A stretch of DNA of 64,000 nt from Piliocolobus tephrosceles (Eukaryota; Chordata; Mammalia; Primates; Cercopithecidae): contig NC_045437.1 in NCBI RefSeq assembly GCF_002776525.5, positions 134,387,979 to 134,451,978 of the forward strand, given 5' to 3'. The position numbers and the translations under genes are program-made. Under the pieces are notes generated by a model. The model did no database searches, had not been told where the DNA came from, and worked only from the letters and a program-made list of their open reading frames with translations. Shown here in pieces: positions 23,278 to 33,399 of this stretch (positions are counted from its first letter, which is position 1; every line of letters starts with the position of its first letter).

Positions 23278-25030
23278 CCTGTTTCTAATACTTGCATACA
23301 AAATGATTTCCAGTAAATTATCCATATGCCCAACAGCTTTTCACTTCTCTTCTTTATAAATGTAAAAATCTTGCAACTGTGTAAATCCTCATATGGTATA
23401 AATATTATTGCTCTTCTGCAAAATGGAAGCAAACTCTTGAATGAAAAGGGAATCTCTCTTAATCTTTAAGGTTTTTTAAAAAATATTCATTATCTGTGCT
23501 TCTCTTTCTGCTTTTGAGTCTAAATCAAAAATTCTCTTCTGTCAGTTACAATTACTTCTTCAGTAAGTATTCCTTCTTACTCTCTTTAATTTCATAGATA
23601 TTTTAAGGATACTATTGATAGAGACAATAAACAAATTGTACATTTGCAACTACAGGCAAACTTGGCATTCATTCTCTTAACAAATTGTTTATTCTGATCT
23701 AGCAACAGCAGCAAGCACTTAAGGATGCTGACTAAGTGGCCCTAAAGACAAAATTATCGGAGATACAGAATGCCATTTCATAGTTCTGTGTATTATTTCA
23801 CTTTCACTTTCCAGTTGGCAGTGTGCATGGCCTCAATGTCTGACTGGGATAAATTGTTGTAATTCTAATAATAATAAAAACAATAATCACTCTTTGAAAT
23901 CAGTTGTGCTCATAAAAGGTTTTGTGTTAAGTAGCTACAAGTATTTGGCAAACACCCTAATAATCTTCATTGGGTGTCAATTATTGTTATGTTTATTAAA
24001 AATCTAATATTTCAAGGTAGTTTGATAGCTAGATTTCTTATCATCAAGTATTATTTTCAGTCAAGAATCAGGTCTTATATTGGATACTAAAGTTCACCTA
24101 ACTCTGAACTCTGAAACACCAAGGGAAGAAAGGTTTTTTCAAGCAACGGGTCCTCTGACACCTAGGTAGTGCCATATTGGTTACTAGTGGAATGAATAGA
24201 TTTGCACTGGAAGTACACAACAGTGCCATTGGTGATGAAGATATTTGTGTTTCTAGTTCAGAGATGATAAATAGGTACAAAGAGTTTAAGTAACTTGCCC
24301 ACAATAAGCAAAACAGCCTACCTAACAGGAAATATACCTTCTATAATATCTAACTGTCTTAAAACAGCCTCACTCAAATTTCTTAAAACCCTAAATTGAG
24401 GAAGATTTTGTCCACTTTATCTTGTACAATAGGTACAAAAAGAATATTTTCCCACATATTTTGAAAGAAAGGCTATAGACTAAATGCATGTCCTATGAAT
24501 TACATTTAATGAAAAGGTCTAATGCTTGAGACGAAGGCATGTGGCCTTTTGACTTGCTCGGGATTTTGGATTAAAAGAAATTGTGCGATTAACCTTATTT
24601 GCTGGTATGAATTATAATGCAAACAAAGAGCTGAAGTCTTTTTAAAACTTGATAACAACATTTCCTCCACACACAGTTCTTTCTTTGGTTAATCTGAGAT
24701 AGACTAGTTACATCAAAACTTACTGGTTCTTATAAAACTGCCATTTCGTAAACTTAAAATGCAGCCAATTGGCACAAAAACTAATTTGGAAATAAATCTC
24801 TTTAGAGTATGGTTGTTGTTAAATGATGATAATGATAGGTTGAAACACTACAAATCTATCTGGTCTTTTGTTTGTTTCCTTGCTTTTCTCAAAAAACAAA
24901 TAATCTTTTCCTTTTGTTTGGGCCACTCCCATTCATGCTTTGTCCACTGCAGGGGCAAACTGAGGAATAATGGTTTTGCTTCCAAGGTAGGTTATGATCA
25001 GAAAGATAATCATGAGGTAGGCTGCCAAAT
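23278..25030. other. No gene recognised
   Basis: AT-rich DNA containing the donor segment 23508-23550 of the templated insertion. A weak MIR/L2-like antisense patch (gagtttaagtaacttgccc) lies at about 24250-24330. Confidence 0.5.
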
Positions 25031-25037
25031 TCTTAAG

Positions 25038-25290
25038 AGAATGGGCTCTGGGCCTGAGAGAATAGGACTGAATACTGGCTGTAGCATTTATTGACTGTGT
25101 AACCATGGGCAAGGGTCTCTATCTCCCTACACCTCAATGTTGCCATCTATAGATTAGGGGTGAAAGCTGTACCTATGTAGACTAAACAAAAAACTGTACC
25201 TATGTGGAAAACTGTACCTATATGGACTAAACACTTAGCATAATGCCCGTTATACGGTAAGTGAGCAATCAATAAATGAGAACCATTGTT
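25038..25290 (+). mobile_element. MIR SINE with internal expansion
   Basis: Sense MIR wording: gaatgggctctgg, gactgtgtaaccatgggcaag, tctccctacacctcaatgttg, cacttagcataatgccc, gagcaatcaataaatgag. Between the core and the 3' end, a ctgtacctat(g/a)t(a/g)g unit occurs three times (25167, 25194, 25212), which lengthens the element. Confidence 0.8.
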
Positions 25291-27187
25291 ACATTAACAT
25301 GAATTTGGAACTTCTTTATGTTGACATTTGTTACCAAGGCCGAGCAGAAGTCAAAGAAGATATAGATCATAATTGGATTCATTAATTTACGGGCCAATTT
25401 TACCTTCGTCAGATGCATACCTTATCACATAAGTTCATTTACTTAGAAAAAAACACTCCATTGTGATTACTGTTTCATTCATGGTTGCCCTTGCTTATCC
25501 TTGAAAGCAACTGTCACACAATCTACATCCTGCTTTTTTGCTGTCACATCGGCCACAAAGCCAGCAATGTCACTTATATCCCCCCTCTGCATTTAGCCTG
25601 TCACCACATCCTGCTGTGTTTCTGTTCTAAGGTATCACTAATGACAGCCCTATGCTCTGCATTCTCATAAACACAACATTCTGGCCCTCATTATCACAAA
25701 TTCAAGCTAAATCCAAACTATTTCCCATGGACCTACTTCACTTGCATCAACTGTTACCTTAAGAAATCAACACATCCGAAGTCTTGCCCTAACAACTACA
25801 CCCAAAGCACAAGCAATAGAAAACATGTGCTCCCTGCCCCCAAAAGTCTGATTTTGAACTTCCGTTATTCTCCATTGTTACAGCAAGTCAGTGTAACTCA
25901 GCTGGCTTACATTATAGCAGGCTTCTTTATTTGAAGAGGCGATTTTCATACCACATTAACAATCTTCATAAGATCCTGTTTCTAGGTACTCTTATAACTC
26001 TGACCACTCACCCAGCAATCTCCACTATCATCTAACAGAATTCTGTTTCTTCAGAGTCAGTCTATCCAACAGGCCCTGAGTTTCCATAATCTTGTGTCAT
26101 GAACATCACAACCAGCAATTCAGAGTCAGAAGTCCTCAGTTCCTTTGAACTTTATCAACTCTGTCTCTCTCATCTGATAAACCAATATATTCAAGGAAGG
26201 AAAAAAACTGCCCACTGCCAAACCACAGACTCCCCTTTACATTCTTCCAAATAGAAGGCTTATTTTCATCCTTATCATAATTATTATTTACATCCAGAGC
26301 AATGTATCACAATAGCATGTGTGGGTGTTGCGTGGGTAGGGGGAGGTCAATGTACCAGGGAGGTGCATAAGAATTACCAAGGTGGGAGAAACCCATCTTT
26401 AAAACAATAAATCAGTAAAACATTTTTGACAGGAAGGTATCCTGAATGGTAATTTAACATTCATATTCGGTAGGAAAAAATATTTTAAGGAAATAGACAG
26501 GCCCAATAGTTTCTAGTGAAATCATATAAGCTACCTTTTAACTGTATCTTTTAAAGTAAAATAATTATATTTTATTTTAGTAGATATTTAAAAATGTTAT
26601 TTACTTTAAATCTCAATTAATGTTAAAGAAGAACATTTCATCTATAACCCTCAAAATGTAGGTTTTGTAAAAATTTGAGACAAACAAATCCAGAATAAAT
26701 CCCATTTCAAAAGAAGAATGCTTTGAGCAGTGGCTTTGACCACTTTACTTTACTCAAGGGTTCTTTAAAATACCAACTTCTACCTGAAATTTTCTATCAC
26801 CAAAGATATAACAGCAATGGACCTCACTAAACACAGTATAATCACCAATAAAAGTTAATGGAAGATGTTACATGTAAGAGTTGCTCAAAACTTCCCACTT
26901 CTCTGCAAAAAAAAAAAAATCTTAAGTCTGTGAAATCACTAATGTAAAGTAGAATCTATAAATATAGCAATCTTAAAATGTAGGAATTAGTCCTCCATCA
27001 ATGAACACTAGCAAATAGTTAATACTTAAAATGTAGAATGTGAGCGATAAACAGAACTTTAGACCTTTAGCCCAGTATCCTGTCTCTCATGGGAACTTCT
27101 TCTACTTGACTTTTGTATATTAGTCTGAGATCAATCATTGCCACTGACAGAAAGCTCATTCCTTTTAGAAGCAGTCTCTTCTATTTT
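25291..27187. other. No gene recognised
   Basis: AT-rich DNA with a short A-run at 26907-26919. The plus-strand open frame at 25485-25670 shows no domain. Confidence 0.5.
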
Positions 27188-27300
27188 GTTAATGAAAAGA
27201 ACAGAACTGAAATTTTCCTGCTTGTAACATCTGTCGGTTCTAGTGATGCCATATGGAGCCATGCAAAATAAGCTTAACCATTTCAACATGACAGACCCTC
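27188..27300 (+). mobile_element. Unclassified ancient repeat, copy 1
   Basis: This shares an ordered set of words with 28400-28475 (aactgaaat, ttgtaacatc, a gt-ctagt-atgc box, atggagc). The family is not recognised. Confidence 0.4.
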
Positions 27301-27414
27301 AAATACATCCAGTTCATGTAAACAAACTTCAAAGTCTTCTATTCTCTAGGCTAACAGTTGTTTCCATCACTCACTTTAGAAAATGAAAAGTCAGGTTGAC
27401 CTACCTCTGGAGTA

Positions 27415-27570
27415 CCATCCTGCACTAGTTGCAAGTCCTCCGCAAGTTATTTAACCTCTATGAAACTTAAGTTTTCATGTATGAATAGTACCATTTATTT
27501 CACAAATTTGTTGTAAGGATTACAAGTAATGTATATTAGTTGCTTAAAGAGTACTTTAAAACTTTCAAAA
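27415..27570 (+). mobile_element. MIR SINE fragment
   Basis: The stretch gcaagttatttaacctctatg ... taccatttatttcac ... ttgttgtaaggattacaag follows the MIR core in sense orientation. Confidence 0.75.
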
Positions 27571-27749
27571 AAGCATTGCTATTATCATCAGCTTTGCTTT
27601 ACTGTTATCTCTAGGGATTTTATTCCCAGTAACACAACAAATCTCCAATAATAACAATGAGAATAATAAACATAAAAATTATTAATATTGTGATGATCAC
27701 AGTTACCCTACAGGTAGAATGTTTGATAAGTTTGTTTGCTTGTTTGTTT

Positions 27750-27890
27750 GTTTAATCTCATTCGATTCTCCCAACAACCCAGAGAGTAGGTGCTATTCTC
27801 CATATACAGATGGGAAAATTGAGGCTCTAACAAGTTGGGCAATTTGCCAAAGCTCTACCCAGGAAGAGTGAAGCTAAGTTGTAATTCTCA
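27750..27890 (-). mobile_element. MIR SINE fragment
   Basis: The segment cattcgattctcccaacaac ... aggtgctattctcc ... cagatgggaaaattgaggc matches the antisense MIR core. A (TTTG)n stretch at 27731-27752 abuts it. Confidence 0.8.
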
Positions 27891-27988
27891 CCTGCTTAAC
27901 TTTAAGGTTCATGTTGTTAACTATATTGCATTTCTAAATGTTGTTTATAATTCTAAATTTTTACAGAGGGTAACGATTCAACGGATAC

Positions 27989-28070
27989 ATCCTTCTTATT
28001 CCTTGACTATTATCATTTTAAATAACGAATCCATCCTTCTTACTCCTTGACCATTATCATTTTAAATAAA
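27989..28070. repeat. Two-copy tandem duplication, period 44
   Basis: The words atccttctta-tccttga and attatcattttaaataa recur at 27989 and 28033 with only a few substitutions in about 40 bp. Confidence 0.85.
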
Positions 28071-28084
28071 CTTCAAGAATTGTA

Positions 28085-28258
28085 CCCTCTCACCTTCTGT
28101 AAGTTATAATATAGCAAGAAAGCCTTCCCAGGTGCCAGCCCCATGATCCTGGACTTCCCAGTCTCCAGAACTATAACCCAACAAATTTCTGTTCATTACG
28201 AATTACCCAGTCTGTACTATTTGGTTATAGTAACGTGAACTACGATAGGATCGGACTG
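28085..28258 (+). mobile_element. MaLR-type LTR 3' fragment (MLT1/MST group)
   Basis: Order: atagcaagaaagccttcc, ccatgatcctggacttccc, agtctccagaactataac, caaatttctgttc, ttacccagtctgtactatt, ttatagtaacgtgaac. This is the typical 3' part of MLT1/MST LTRs. The 5' half is missing. Confidence 0.7.
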
Positions 28259-28369
28259 TTACCCCATACCTATTATAGCATTATATTATATTATGCTTTC
28301 TTGACTACCGTCCAAATATCTGAGAACAAACATTTGCAATGACAGGTAATTCATTCATTCTGGAGACAG

Positions 28370-28392
28370 GTTTTTTTTTTTTTTTTTTTTCC
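28370..28392. repeat. Poly-T run
   Basis: An uninterrupted T tract of about 22 bases. No retroposon body is attached on either side. Confidence 0.9.
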
Positions 28393-28399
28393 TGACAAG

Positions 28400-28475
28400 A
28401 GAATAACTGAAATGCTCTGTTTGTAACATCCACCCATTGGTCCTAGTTATGCGACATGGAGCTACACGAGATGAA
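28400..28475 (+). mobile_element. Unclassified ancient repeat, copy 2
   Basis: This is the partner of 27188-27300 (shared aactgaaat, tttgtaacatc, gtcctagttatgc, catggagct). It is shorter than copy 1. Confidence 0.4.
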
Positions 28476-29892
28476 CATGCCCATTTTCAATATTGGGAGC
28501 CTGAAATCACTAACTGCCTGTTGCTGTGCACAAGTATTAAATTCAGTTAAGGGAAGAAATAAAGTTATAAATGGGGTAAAGATGAGTTTGTGGACTGAGA
28601 TTTACTTGCTACAAGTAGAAATGTTACAGGAAAAGGTGGGAGACGGGCTGATATGTAGCCAAATGTACTTAAAGAGCAGTGATCATCTTCCTGTTTTGAC
28701 TGGTAGGTGTCCACCTTTTATCAGTTGAAAAATAATTGTCCAGTCACTCAAATGGACAACACTGGCCCTAGGGCTCTCCTTATTTTTCAGTAGGACTGAT
28801 TGAGGCCATGAGAGATTTTCTCTTATGTCATTACATCTATATCACAGGCATATTCAATCTACCATTCATACCATCACTTACTAATTTGTTCTTTTAAGAC
28901 ACAATACGGTTTTCTGATAATTTTTCAATAAGTAATTTCATGCCTATACCTGAAGATTTTGATTTCTAACGTCAGAAAAAGCTGATCTATTTAACAGACT
29001 TTGTAACATGAGTGAATTCTTACAGCATTAAGACATGTTAAGATGTAAGCACATACTGACAATATCAAAATTGAACAAACTCCAACGTACTTTGCTAGTA
29101 TGCTGAAGTGTAAATCGAAAATCTGAGGAGCAGGACTTCTATAGCAATAAAACTGCAGAAATACATATTCATAAAGGTAGCACTTTGCAAAACAAATAAC
29201 AAATAAAACTGGAAATGCTCCTTCCCTAAACCTTGAATCACCATGACAGCTCCAGCATGTATGAATTCTTAAATATGTATAAAAAGGATGTCAAGTTTTA
29301 ACTAAAAGTAGCTATGTGTAGATATGTATTATGTCTTATATCCTGCCTCTAGTATTTATCAAACTCTACAAAGGGCTAAAAATAGCCCAAGACCTAAAAC
29401 AGTGTAACCTTATACCTGAGAACTTAAATGCAAAGATCACATTCTGAATTGGCACTATTACTACTAATACAAAATGTGCATCAGCTGTCTTGGTATTTTT
29501 GTGAATTGTGGCTCTGCATAACAGGATCTAAAATACTTCTCCAACACAGGGCTAAAACTTTGAATGCTACACAGAAGCAGATGAGATTATTAACTATTTC
29601 CACCACTACTAAAGCTTATGGCTGGCCTCAGCTGTCACTGAGTCAACTGAGGTCTAGACAGCAGAAATGGCAGTTGTAGCTATGTCACTAAGAGACAGCA
29701 ATAAGCGCTAAGGCTTTGGCTTCTATTTTTAGTATGACCTCAATAAAGTATTACAGATTTACAGCCACTTCTCAATGAAGCTTCATCTATTCAAATCACA
29801 AGGTCTCATTTTAACACAGTTGGTGATCCTTAATCACATGAAAATATTTTTTCTCAATGCAGAGTATGTGCACAAAAATCAGATTCAGATGC
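28476..29892. other. No gene recognised
   Basis: AT-rich DNA. Plus-strand open frames at 28456-28728 and 29428-29679 (90 and 83 codons) lack splice or domain support. Confidence 0.45.
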
Positions 29893-29962
29893 TTTTTTTT
29901 CAGAATTTTCATTCTTGTCGACGAAAGTTTTTTTTCAAAATTTTCATTCTTGTTGACGAAAG
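29893..29962. repeat. Two-copy tandem duplication, period 35
   Basis: A unit containing attttcattcttgt and gacgaaagt occurs at 29893-29927 and 29928-29962 with two differences. One is a tCG to tTG change, so one copy lost a CpG. Confidence 0.92.
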
Positions 29963-30018
29963 TTATACTGACCTATTATGTCTGATGAGAATGGAAATTC
30001 TGCTTCATTAAAGAAATG

Positions 30019-30067
30019 CATATACACATACATATGTGTGTATATATGTATATTTATATACATGTAC
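30019..30067. repeat. Alternating purine-pyrimidine AT/GT-rich tract
   Basis: An imperfect run of TA, CA and TG steps, including self-complementary patches such as acatatgtgtgt. Confidence 0.8.
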
Positions 30068-31123
30068 ATGATCAATGTGTTTATTTTTAACAAATTGAAT
30101 AAGCATTTTTTAAAACTATCTTTTCCTAGCATTTTCACAACTTTTCCCCAATTCCATCCTTATGATACTTATATAGGAAAAGTTGAATGAATGTGAATGT
30201 TCTTATAAATATGAATAAACTCAAGTAGATAAGGGTCCAATCAGTTTTGCAAGGTTGCAAAGTAAGAATCTAGTTAGGCCATTTGACTGACAGCGTTGAA
30301 AATCTCAACTAAGTAGAGGTACAAAAAAATACAGTAAGAAACTGTCCAGAAACACTCATATGATTAAATTAATTTTTTCCTTATGAACATGTCATCTCCT
30401 TTGAGGTGATGACACATTTCTATTACCAGATAATGACAAGACAGTGAGTGAGTTAATCAGTGAGTGGATAGGCGAGTCCGCTATGTACAAAACACTGTAC
30501 TAGGCCTCCTATGGAATGGAGATGGAAAGAAGACAGCATTACGTATAAATAGGGGATATTTATTATTTTCTGGAAATTTAGGTTAAACATGAAAACTTAC
30601 AAATAAGCTAATGCACTATTTATATTGGCAGGCTGAATATACACATGTACATACAGGGACTTGGCCTTTCTTGCACCCACTGGTAGAAAGAGTGTTAATG
30701 CTTGCAAAGAAATGACTGTGGGTAGTTGTACAAAATGTGACCAGGAAATAGAGTAAGAATGGAACCTGGCTTATGACTCTGACCTTTCTCACACAAAAAC
30801 ATCACCAAGCCCTCAAAAAAGGGTTCAGGCAAAAATAGTCACGTCAGCAAAATTCCAGTTTAGGCAACTGAAGGTGATTAAAGTTTTCTCAAATATAAAC
30901 TGTTGGCCATAAGGTTCAATTTCAGTCTCAAAATATGATTAGGTTAATTTCTACTAATTTTTCGCCATCTTATGAAATAACTAGATGCTACAAATCTTTG
31001 GCAATTTTCTTTCCTTCAAGACTTAAAGTAAATTTGAATCATTTTTATTTTTTCTTCTCCTCTATTTTCCCCCAAAAGGGTGATATATGTAATATCTTTC
31101 ATGTTGTTTGAAAGAAAACATCA
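30068..31123. other. No gene recognised
   Basis: AT-rich unclassified sequence. No open frame or repeat of note. Confidence 0.5.
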
Positions 31124-31137
31124 AAACATCCTTTTAT

Positions 31138-31416
31138 TTTATTTTTATTTTTTGAGATGGAATCTCGCTCTGTTGCCCAGGCTGAAGTACAGTGGCGCAA
31201 TCTTGGCTCACTGCAACCTTCACCTCTCAGGTTCAAGCAGTTTGCTGGGATTATATGCTCACGCCACCATGCCTGGCTAATTTTTGTATTTTTAGTAGAG
31301 ATGAGGTTTCACCATGTTGGCCAGGCTGGTCTCAAAACTCCTCACCTCAAATGATCTGCCTGCCTTGGCCTCCCAAAGTGCTGGGATTACAGGCATAAGC
31401 TGCCACACCCAGCCTG
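31138..31416 (-). mobile_element. Alu element with internal deletion
   Basis: An antisense Alu from its T-rich tail to gccacacccagcc. About 27 bp of the right arm are missing where gttcaagcag joins tttgctggg. A diverged TSD is visible (aaacatccttttat at 31124-31137, aaacatcattttaa at 31417-31430). Confidence 0.92.
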
Positions 31417-31557
31417 AAACATCATTTTAATAAGTCTAAGGTTGCTATTAAAATTATATTAGAGATTCTTCCCTTCATTAAGCAAATAATTATAAGATTC
31501 TGGCCATAATTTTTATAATGAAAGAATAAACTAGATATAGAAATAATTTTTAAAATT

Positions 31558-31572
31558 CTCATATATATACAC

Positions 31573-31604
<32 letters not shown>

Positions 31605-31605
31605 A
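31558..31605. repeat. (TA)n(TG)n compound microsatellite
   Basis: An AT/CA alternating run passes into a pure TG run before tattcac. Confidence 0.95.
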
Positions 31606-31632
31606 TTCACTTATTTGTATATCTATATATAT

Positions 31633-32202
31633 AGTCACTTATTTGTATATCTACTCTCTTTGTACCTGGTTATGTATGGATCAAAATACTAATATCTTTA
31701 TTTTTAAATTAATTTATTTATGCCCTGCCTGATTAAGAACTGATGTATGTGTAAAAATAGTACAGTTGAAATGAAGTTAGGGAGACATTAAATTCTGTTG
31801 CAATGTTATCCCACATGAATCCCCTGTACTTGAAAATCAACAGTAGAAAGAAAGCCAAAAGAAAAGAAGAAAAAATATGATTTGATGGTTACCTTAGAAA
31901 ACCATGGCTAGTATAACTCCTTGGTGATCTACAGAGGTATGATAATAATGTAATTCTTAGAAAGGTTAGGATTTGATTTTGAGATAGCCCTTAAAACCAA
32001 AATATGTTTCACTACAGTACCAAAAATCAAATTTCAAAATTTTCACAACTGAATAAATTTCAGTCTAACATCAAGAAACTTAACAGAAGTATATTTACAA
32101 CAACACTTCACTTTCAATGAGGTCAGTGTTTGAAGAGTCACGTATACTGTTGTCAATCATGTTAATACTTTTTGGTCTAAGAACTCTTACTATTAACATG
32201 CA
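31633..32202. other. No gene recognised
   Basis: AT-rich sequence between a microsatellite and an Alu target site. Confidence 0.5.
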
Positions 32203-32216
32203 ACATTCATTTTCTT

Positions 32217-32337
32217 TCTTTTTTATTTTCTTTCCTTCCTTCCTTCCTTCCTTCCTTCCTTCCTTCCTTCCTTCCTTCCTTCNNNNNNNNNNTTCCTTCC
32301 TTCCTTCCTTCCTTCCTTCCTTCCTTCCTTCCTTCCT

Positions 32338-32404
<67 letters not shown>

Positions 32405-32736
32405 CTTTCTCTCTTTCTTTCTTTCTTTCTCTCTCTCTCTCTTCCTTTCTCTCTTTCTTTCTCTCTTTCTCTGTTGCCCAAGCTGGAGTGCAGTGGCACT
32501 ATCTGGGCTCACTGCAACCTCTGCCTCCAAGGTTCAAGTGATTATCCTGCCTCAACCTCCAGAGTAGCTGAGATTACAGGCTTCAACCACCACACTTGGC
32601 TAATTTTTGTGTTTTTAGTACAGATGGGGTTTTGCCATGTTGGCCAGACTGGTCTCAAACTCCTCACCTCAGGTGATCAGCCCACCTCGGCCTCCCTAAG
32701 TGCTGGGATGATAAGCATGAGCCACTGCGCCAGGCC
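32217..32736 (-). mobile_element. Alu element whose tail became a (TTCC/TTTC)n microsatellite
   Basis: An antisense Alu body (ctgttgcccaagctggag to gagccactgcgccaggcc) lies at about 32471-32736. Its oligo-T side is replaced by about 240 bp of TTCC, TTTC and TCTC units. A perfect 14-bp TSD (acattcattttctt at 32203-32216 and 32737-32750) encloses body plus microsatellite, which shows the repeat arose within the Alu tail. Confidence 0.95.
32219..32470. repeat. (TTCC)n/(TTTC)n microsatellite with assembly gap
   Basis: Pure TTCC units surround 10 Ns at 32283-32292, then TTTC units, then mixed TC. Long Lys/Glu/Arg or Phe/Ser/Leu open frames here are composition artefacts. True length is unknown because of the gap. 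Confidence 0.97.
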
Positions 32737-32750
32737 ACATTCATTTTCTT

Positions 32751-33058
32751 ATACTCATTTTAATTTTCTCAAAATGTATATCATTTAGGTATCTTCTTCC
32801 TGTATTTTCTCAAAATATTTTTACCTCATCCCTATAACACATGTTTTTAAAGGCTTGAGATTAGAAGAATACAAATTACAAAACTGTACCAAATGCATGC
32901 CTTTACTCTCTTTTTAACAAAGCTCATGTTTTATTTAAGACTTGCTATGCAGGACTCAAGAGACTCATGGGTGGTGACATAAGAGAGAGCTGGGAATAAA
33001 ACAAGTATTAACATGCTTTACACAGATGCTTACGTAAGCAAACCAAGTTATTATTTCA
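32751..33058. other. No gene recognised
   Basis: A short unclassified interval between the Alu TSD and the L1M target site. Confidence 0.5.
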
Positions 33059-33399
33059 AACTTGGAAATTCATCTTTTTAATTATTGCTAAAAATTGCAT
33101 GTATTTATTGTGCATAACATGATGTTCTGAAATATGTATACACCGTGGAATGGCTAAATTGAGCAAATTAATGCATGCATTACCACAAACACTTATCATT
33201 TTTGTTACGAAAACACTTAAAATCTACTCCTAGTAATTTTGAAGAATAAATACATTATTATTAACTGTAGTAACATGTTGTACACTAGATCTCTTGAACT
33301 TAATCCTCCTATCTAACTGAAATTTTGTATCACTTTACCAACATTTCCTCAACTACTCTCCCCCCAGCCTCTTAATAACCACAATTCCACTCACTGTTT

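Noticed and set aside
24759..25094. 111-codon plus-strand frame
   Set aside because: It runs into a MIR element and looks like chance.
28370..28392. Poly-T run considered as the tail of an antisense retrocopy
   Set aside because: No retroposon body or TSD is visible on either side.
32095..32788. Long open frames over the microsatellite (Lys/Glu/Arg-rich on minus, Phe/Ser/Leu-rich on plus)
   Set aside because: They are translations of TTCC/TTTC repeats running through Ns into an Alu, not a protein.
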